DNA of 12,942 nt, taken from positions 1-12,942 of the forward strand of contig CAYNEI010000064.1 of assembly GCA_964396185.1 (NCBI GenBank), read 5' to 3'. This DNA comes from CAYNEI01 sp964396185 (GTDB taxonomy: Archaea; Thermoplasmatota; SW-10-69-26). Shown here in pieces: positions 6,643 to 10,656 of this stretch; the first letter of the stretch is position 1; every line of letters starts with the position of its first letter. The notes under the pieces are model-generated. The model saw nothing but the letters and a program-made list of their open reading frames with translations, did not search any database and had not been told where the DNA came from. The translations under genes and the position numbers were made by a program.

Positions 6643-6648
6643 TTAAAA
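6643..6648 (+). promoter_or_regulatory. TATA box of the three-span protein / tandem winged-helix operon
   Basis: TTAAAA is centred 26.5 nt before the ATG at 6672 and is the only AT-rich patch nearby. It predicts a leaderless start at 6672 and argues against the earlier in-frame ATG at 6651, which lies too close to it. A GGAGGG just before 6672 is only a few bases from the ATG, too near to work as a Shine-Dalgarno sequence. Confidence 0.55.
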
Positions 6649-6671
6649 GGATGAGCGGCGCTTGGAGGGCG

Positions 6672-6968
6672 ATGGCCTACCCCTCACCGACCCAACTCGC
6701 AGCCGTGGCGAGCGCCATCGTAGCGCTGATCGCCTTCGCCATGGCCTACCTCAGCTGGAAATCGTACCGGCGGACCAACAACCCGCGGCTCGTGTTCCCC
6801 CTGCTGGCCTTCCTCGTGTTCGGTGTGAAGTCCATCTTCGTCGTCGCCAACGAGCTCGCTGACCCGCACCCGGTTCCCCACGACTCCGTGCTCTTCGTGG
6901 CGGGGCTCTTCGACGTGCTTGTGGTCGCCATGCTCTTCATCCCGTTCATCTCGGCGCCGGGGAGGTGA
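6672..6968 (+). CDS. 98-residue three-span membrane protein, unknown function
   Basis: I cannot name this protein. It has three hydrophobic helices (about 8-28, 40-59 and 71-93), a basic cytoplasmic-type loop WKSYRRTNNPR between the first two and an acidic/proline/histidine loop ELADPHPVPHD between the second and third, and ends SAPGR. There is no signal peptide cleavage site and no cysteine. By the positive-inside rule the first loop faces the cytoplasm and the second the outside. The tandem winged-helix gene starts 25 nt after its stop and has its own Shine-Dalgarno sequence, so the two are co-transcribed. Small membrane proteins paired with winged-helix regulators recur in archaea; a role in sensing or holding the regulator at the membrane is an inference from that pairing. 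ATG 6672 is chosen from the TATA spacing. Confidence 0.72.
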   Translation: MAYPSPTQLAAVASAIVALIAFAMAYLSWKSYRRTNNPRLVFPLLAFLVFGVKSIFVVANELADPHPVPHDSVLFVAGLFDVLVVAMLFIPFISAPGR

Positions 6969-6983
6969 GAGGCTGGCTGGCGA

Positions 6984-6988
6984 GGAGG
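6984..6988 (+). promoter_or_regulatory. Shine-Dalgarno site of the tandem winged-helix gene
   Basis: GGAGG lies five bases before the ATG at 6994 inside the longer purine run GAGGAGGAG. It decides the start: the frame is open back to 6919, but that part overlaps the preceding gene. Its presence at an internal operon gene contrasts with the leaderless first gene. Confidence 0.65.
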
Positions 6989-6993
6989 AGAGC

Positions 6994-7512
6994 ATGCGGG
7001 GGCTCATCCTCCAGACGGTGCGCAGTTTCCCTGGGATCCACTTCCGGGGCATCGTGCGGGAGCTGGACACGAGCACCGCGCTGGTGCGCTACCACATCAC
7101 GGATCTCATCGACCAGGGGGAGGTGCGCCAGGCCGAGATCGGGGGCTTCGTGCGCTACTTCCCCGCCGAGACCTACAAGGAGCTCACCGACGACGAGCGC
7201 GAGATCTTGAACGTGCTCCGCCAGGAGCGCCCGCTGGAGATCGTGCTCGCCCTGCTCGAGTTCGACAGCATGCAGCACAAGGACCTCCACGAGATCGTCG
7301 GAGGCTCCAAGGGGACGCTGACCTACCATCTCAACAAGCTGGTGGACGCTGGCGTGGTCAACCGGGTGCGCAGGGGCGAGGATCGCGGGTTCCATCTCGT
7401 CGACGCAGATCACGTGCGCAACCTGCTCACCCAGTACGAGCCCGAGCCGGACCTGCTGGACCACGTCCACGACCTGTGGGACGACCTGTTCGGTGGCCAC
7501 GTCGAGCGGTGA
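6994..7512 (+). CDS. Tandem winged-helix transcriptional regulator
   Basis: The 172-residue protein contains two winged-helix modules. Module 1 (about 1-60) has FPGIHFRGIVRELDTSTALV as HTH and ends in a wing with GGFVRYFP; the recognition helix is about 27-40. Module 2 (about 68-140) has HKDLHEIVGGSKGTLTYHLN, the helix end LVDAGVV, and a basic wing VRRGEDRGFH. The LVRYHI and LTYHLN strings match the ArsR/MarR-like recognition helix pattern common in archaeal regulators. The C terminus (about 145-172) is acidic and aromatic. There is no cysteine, so it does not sense metals through the classical ArsR/SmtB thiol site, and no ligand domain is visible. It is the second gene of an operon with a three-span membrane protein. 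Operator-like repeats occur before this operon and before the copper operon that follows; either could be its target. Fold is clear; the regulon is not. Confidence 0.87.
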   Translation: MRGLILQTVRSFPGIHFRGIVRELDTSTALVRYHITDLIDQGEVRQAEIGGFVRYFPAETYKELTDDEREILNVLRQERPLEIVLALLEFDSMQHKDLHEIVGGSKGTLTYHLNKLVDAGVVNRVRRGEDRGFHLVDADHVRNLLTQYEPEPDLLDHVHDLWDDLFGGHVER

Positions 7513-7532
7513 CCTGCCATCGTACACTGTTC

Positions 7533-7557
7533 GATGTTCGGTAAATTATTTAACATC
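7533..7557. promoter_or_regulatory. Promoter with TATA-spanning inverted repeat, copper operon
   Basis: The AT-rich core TAAATTATTTA (7542-7552) is the strongest TATA region in the window; its TATTTA part (7547-7552) is centred 27.5 nt before the ATG at 7577, predicting a leaderless message. GATGTT (7533-7538) and AACATC (7552-7557) form a perfect six-base inverted repeat with 13 bases between, enclosing the core. The core is itself symmetrical, TAAAT-T-ATTTA. A protein bound to the repeat would block TBP, so repression is the natural reading. Confidence 0.6.
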
Positions 7558-7576
7558 TGGTAGATTCGTTATCGAC

Positions 7577-8227
7577 ATGCGCGCACGGTCTGCCTGCATC
7601 ATCGCCGCGCTCGTGGCCATGGCCGCCCTGACCCCGGCTGCAAGCGCCCACGAGCGCTACTTCAGCGAGGACGACGCCATCCTGATCATCCTGGGGGAGC
7701 AGAACGAACCGGTCTACACCTACGACTGGACCAACCTCGACTTCTTCGTCCGCGACAACGCGACCGGTGAGGGCATCCCAGGCGTCGAGCAGACCGTCAC
7801 CGCCACCCTCATCGCCCCCAACGGCGCGGAGCTGGATCGCCCCATCGAGCCCCAGTTCGGGGCCACGGGCGAGTACGCGTTCGTCGAGGACTACCTCCTC
7901 ACCATGCCCGGTCAGTACCAGGTCCGCCTCGACGGGAGCGTGAACGGCACCGACATCAGCGGCACCTACCTCCTCCCCGGCCCGCGCGGTGACATGGGCG
8001 CCCAGGCCTTCCCCTTGCCCATCGAACACGACCTGCTCGGGCTGGCTGAGGCCAACAGCGCTCTGGAGGACGAGGTGGCAGACTTGGAGGACCAGATCGC
8101 CGAGCTCGAGACACGGCTGGCCGCCCTGGAAGACGACGACTCGACCAACGATGCCCCAGCCCTGAGCCTGCTCCCGCTCATCGGCCTGCTTGGCCTGCTC
8201 GCCCTGACCCACCGCAGGCGGGCGTGA
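7577..8227 (+). CDS. Exported surface protein with coiled coil and C-terminal anchor, next to CopC-CopD
   Basis: I do not recognise a named family. The 216-residue product has a signal peptide (MRARSACIIAALVAMAALTP, cut after ASA at 24), so the mature protein would begin with His25 (HERYFSEDD). A beta-rich Ig-like domain follows (about 35-135, with LDFFVRDNATGEGIPGVEQT and the PGQYQVRLDG strand), then a long heptad coiled coil (about 153-187, LEDEVADLEDQIAELETRL), an acidic hinge DDDSTND, a hydrophobic helix (about 196-211) and the basic end THRRRA. The tail looks like an archaeal sorting signal or a simple membrane anchor, placing the domain outside the cell. The CopC-CopD gene follows after 20 nt, and an N-terminal His is a copper ligand in CopC-type proteins, so a periplasm-side copper role is likely but inferred. 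The frame is open back to 7493; signal peptide and TATA spacing select 7577. Confidence 0.78.
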   Translation: MRARSACIIAALVAMAALTPAASAHERYFSEDDAILIILGEQNEPVYTYDWTNLDFFVRDNATGEGIPGVEQTVTATLIAPNGAELDRPIEPQFGATGEYAFVEDYLLTMPGQYQVRLDGSVNGTDISGTYLLPGPRGDMGAQAFPLPIEHDLLGLAEANSALEDEVADLEDQIAELETRLAALEDDDSTNDAPALSLLPLIGLLGLLALTHRRRA

Positions 8228-8233
8228 GCTCGC

Positions 8234-8238
8234 AGGAG
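8234..8238 (+). promoter_or_regulatory. Shine-Dalgarno site of the CopC-CopD gene
   Basis: AGGAG ends nine bases before the ATG at 8248. It supports this start over an in-frame GTG at 8284, and shows the gene is translated as the second cistron of the operon, as no TATA element fits in the 20-nt gap. Confidence 0.6.
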
Positions 8239-8247
8239 TCATCCTAG

Positions 8248-9984
8248 ATGACCTGGAGCCCTGCGGATCACGACCGATCTCACGTGCACGGCCCTGGGGC
8301 AAGGGCCCTGGCGCTGGTCGTGCTCAGCCTGGCCGCGCTCCTCGTCCTGGCTCCCCTGGCCCAAGCGCACGCCAACCTCGTCGACGCTGAGCCCCCACCC
8401 AACAAGCGCGTCCACCAAGCCCCCAGCGAGCTCCGCCTGTCGTTCTCTGAGCCTCTCTCGGATCACTACACGAACGTCGAGGTCCTCGACGGGAACGGCA
8501 CCGACCACGCCACCGAGATCCGCATCGACGAGGACGCCCGCACCCGCCTCACCGTCGAGCTCGCCCCGCTCCCCGACGGCGTCTACTCGGTGCGCTGGCA
8601 GACCCTCAGCCAGACCGACGGCCACACCCGCTCCGGGGTCTACTTCCTCGCCGTCAACGCAAGCGTGGATGGGAAGGGGCCCGGGGGCGGTGGGACCGCG
8701 CCCGATGGGAACGCGTCGGTGGATCCGGGCGCTCCGGGGAACGAGCTCGGCATCCTTGAGCCCATGTTCCGTGCCCTCGGGTTCGCTGGCGCGAGCCTGG
8801 CCGTCGGCACCCCGCTCTTCCTGCTCCTCTGTGCAGGACAGGGTGTGCCCGAGCGCGCTCGCTCCCGGCTCTGGGCAGCAACCGTCGTGGGCGCTGGCCT
8901 GGCCGCTCTGGCAAGCCTGGGCCTGCTCGCTGGCCTGGCCGCTCGCACCGATCTGTCCACTGCCGCGGTCCTGGCCACCGAGCCCGGCCGCGTGCTCGCT
9001 GTACGCGCGGGTCTCTTCGCCGGGGCCGGGCTGCTCGCCCTCCCGGTGGCCGTCACCCGGTGGACTGAGACCCAAGCAGCGCTGGCCGCGAGCAGCACCA
9101 CCCTGGGCCTCGCTGGTCTCTTGGCCACCACCCTGGGCGGACACGCCTCGGGAGCCACGAGCTGGCTAGCACTGGCCGTGGTGAACGACTGGCTCCACCA
9201 GGTCGCCGTGGCCTTCTGGATCGCAGGTGTCGTGGGCTTGGTGATCCTGGCCGTCGGCCGAGCCAGCGAAGCCACGGGCGCCAAGATCGTACGTCGTTTC
9301 AGCCCCCTGGCTGTGGTCGCCGTCATCGTCATCGTCGTGACGGGCACGGTCTCGGCCATCGACCGGCTGCCCACCTTGTCTGATCTCTGGTCCACCGCCT
9401 ACGGGTGGGCGCTGGTGGCCAAGATCGCGCTGCTCGTCCCGCTCATCGGCTTCGGCGCGTACCACCGCTACCGGGTGCTCCCGGACCTCGAGACCCCTGG
9501 CCAGCGGACCCGGGACTTCTCCCGGCTCAAGCGCTCCGCCGGCGCCGAGGTCGCGGTCATGGCCCTCGTCCTGGTGGCCGCTGGAGCGCTCACGACGCTT
9601 GCACCCCCGAGCCCCGCCGCCGAGGCGACGGCCCCAGACCAAGCGACCTTCGAGCCCTATCACACCTTCAACGGGAGCGGTGTCTCGGTGGACGTCTACA
9701 TCACCCCGCTCCCCGTGCGCGTCGGGTTCCAGGAGATGTTCGTCAACGTCACCGTTGACGACGAGGACGTGAACGCCTCCAGGCTCACCTCGTTCCTCTC
9801 CCTGCGCCCGCCCAGCAACCCCCACGGCGAGGTCTCGCCCCGGGAAGCCCATCGCCTGGCCAACGGGACCTTCCACTACGGCGGCGCGCTCATCACCGAG
9901 CCGGGCACCTGGCAAGCCACCTTGCTCATCCAGGGCCCGGTCTTCCTTCAGGAGGCGTTTGAGATCGAGGTTGGTTCATCGTAG
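8248..9984 (+). CDS. CopC-CopD fusion copper protein with C-terminal beta domain
   Basis: The 578-residue protein combines copper binding and transport modules. A signal peptide with an unusual His-rich leader (ADHDRSHVHG) ends at AQA (40), so the mature chain starts at His41. The CopC domain (about 41-137) shows HANLVDAEPPPNKRV, LRLSFSEPL and the hallmark SQTDGHTRSG; His41, Asp124 and His126 match the Cu(II) site of CopC. A Gly/Pro/Asn linker (about 138-165) leads to a CopD-like membrane domain of about eight spans (about 172-455) with GGHASG (His299) and HQVAVAFWIAG (His317), residues typical of copper-uptake CopD proteins. A C-terminal extracellular beta domain (about 465-578, VSVDVYITPLPVRVGFQEMF) resembles YtkA/FixH-type domains, as in Bacillus YcnJ-like proteins. 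The probable role is copper capture and import across the membrane. It is the last gene of the operon; 279 nt of non-coding DNA follow. Confidence 0.92.
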   Translation: MTWSPADHDRSHVHGPGARALALVVLSLAALLVLAPLAQAHANLVDAEPPPNKRVHQAPSELRLSFSEPLSDHYTNVEVLDGNGTDHATEIRIDEDARTRLTVELAPLPDGVYSVRWQTLSQTDGHTRSGVYFLAVNASVDGKGPGGGGTAPDGNASVDPGAPGNELGILEPMFRALGFAGASLAVGTPLFLLLCAGQGVPERARSRLWAATVVGAGLAALASLGLLAGLAARTDLSTAAVLATEPGRVLAVRAGLFAGAGLLALPVAVTRWTETQAALAASSTTLGLAGLLATTLGGHASGATSWLALAVVNDWLHQVAVAFWIAGVVGLVILAVGRASEATGAKIVRRFSPLAVVAVIVIVVTGTVSAIDRLPTLSDLWSTAYGWALVAKIALLVPLIGFGAYHRYRVLPDLETPGQRTRDFSRLKRSAGAEVAVMALVLVAAGALTTLAPPSPAAEATAPDQATFEPYHTFNGSGVSVDVYITPLPVRVGFQEMFVNVTVDDEDVNASRLTSFLSLRPPSNPHGEVSPREAHRLANGTFHYGGALITEPGTWQATLLIQGPVFLQEAFEIEVGSS

Positions 9985-10022
9985 CACGGCGATGGCCTCG
10001 GTTCGAGGATGCGACGATAAGC

Positions 10023-10030
10023 TACAAATA
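10023..10030 (+). promoter_or_regulatory. TATA-like element in the post-copper intergenic region
   Basis: TACAAATA stands out in an AT-rich patch (about 10017-10037) 38 nt after the CopC-CopD stop codon. With the 27-28 nt spacing seen elsewhere, transcription would begin near 10054. No recognised gene starts there; the downstream membrane-protein gene is 210 nt further on and has its own weaker element. Confidence 0.45.
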
Positions 10031-10053
10031 CAGGTAAAGGGTCGTTTAGTCTA

Positions 10054-10260
10054 GTGGCGTGGACGACTCCCTCCGTGGGTGCACTTCGCTCCCTGTGAGC
10101 TCCACGGGCTGAAGCGCCGCTGACCTCCGTGCGAAGACGATTCGCACGACCTACCTCCCTGGGATGGCCTCCCACTTTCTTCGCCATCCCAACATCTCGT
10201 CCAGCCGAGGGCTTGAACCGCGAACCAGCACGTTGAAACCCCCCCGCATCGCTTGTGTCC
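10054..10260 (+). ncRNA. Possible structured RNA or leader, unknown class
   Basis: The stretch holds several pairable segments: CCGTGG (10073-10078) with CCACGG (10102-10107); the hairpin GTGCGAA (10129-10135), loop GACGA, TTCGCAC (10141-10147); and the eight-pair hairpin GGGATGGC (10161-10168) with GCCATCCC (10183-10190). CTCCGTG occurs at 10071-10077 and again at 10125-10131, so CACGG at 10103-10107 could pair with either copy, giving two exclusive folds. A TATA-like element at 10023-10030 would start a transcript near 10054. I see no tRNA, RNase P or SRP RNA consensus. It could be a small RNA, a long leader of the following gene, or the 3' region of the copper operon. Ends are estimates. 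Confidence 0.3.
10233..10238 (+). promoter_or_regulatory. TATA-like element of the 118-residue membrane protein
   Basis: TTGAAA is centred 28.5 nt before the ATG at 10264, and the string TTGAAACCC is the same as that at 2011-2019 before the VOC gene. It is a weak match to an archaeal TATA box, supported mainly by spacing and by the repeated sequence. Confidence 0.4.
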
Positions 10261-10263
10261 CCC

Positions 10264-10620
10264 ATGGCCACGCCAGAACCGCACACGGCCAACCAGGGGA
10301 TCACGGCGGACCAGGTAGGGACATGGGCGATGAAGGCGACCGTGCTCGCAGGCGCCGTGCTCGTGGTGGCGCGGTTCCTCGTTTACATGGATATCGTCAC
10401 CGAAACGGGCGTCGAGATCGGCTTCCAGAGGGCGCTCACCTGGTGGAGCATCTACGCGATCGGCACCGGTCTCTTCGTCACCGGTGCTGCAGCCCACTTC
10501 CAGCAAGGTGAGACCGCCCAACGAGGCTGGAGCGCCCTGCTCGCCGGGCTGATCATCCTGGCACTCATGGGTGGCCCTGGCTTCCAGTTCACCGGCATGG
10601 GCGGGATGTTCGGGCCCTGA
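10264..10620 (+). CDS. 118-residue three-span membrane protein, unknown function
   Basis: I do not recognise a family. The protein has a hydrophilic start (MATPEPHTANQGITADQVGT), three hydrophobic helices (about 24-43, 57-77 and 89-108) and a glycine/methionine-rich end (GGPGFQFTGMGGMFGP). There is no signal peptide cleavage site and no cysteine. Arg37 and Asp43 sit at the edge of the first helix and an aromatic cluster TWWSIY opens the second. ATG 10264 is preferred to the in-frame GTG at 10255 because of the TTGAAA spacing and the lack of any Shine-Dalgarno sequence. It is transcribed alone and converges on the aconitase gene with a 36-bp gap. The methionine-rich tail and the copper operon upstream could hint at copper, but this is weak. 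The spans and the usual promoter spacing make it a likely real gene. Confidence 0.68.
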   Translation: MATPEPHTANQGITADQVGTWAMKATVLAGAVLVVARFLVYMDIVTETGVEIGFQRALTWWSIYAIGTGLFVTGAAAHFQQGETAQRGWSALLAGLIILALMGGPGFQFTGMGGMFGP

Positions 10621-10656
10621 CCAAGCCACCACGGCCAGCGCGCGCCTGCCCGGTGC

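Noticed and set aside
8239..9915. Long minus-strand ORFs opposite CopC-CopD
   Set aside because: They mirror the codon positions of a confident gene and encode Gly/Gln/Arg-rich sequence with no domain features.
10040..10151. tRNA with intron: TTTAGTCTAGTGG D-arm-like string and GGTCGT/ACGACC acceptor-like pairing
   Set aside because: No TTCRA T-loop occurs at the needed place, the anticodon stem does not pair, and the hairpin before ACGACC has a GACGA loop. A split or intron-bearing tRNA is not supported.
10051..10632. 193-residue minus-strand ORF over the 118-residue membrane protein and structured region
   Set aside because: No motif, no promoter; its composition (Arg/Gly/Ser/His rich) and position opposite a protein with clear membrane helices mark it as a shadow.
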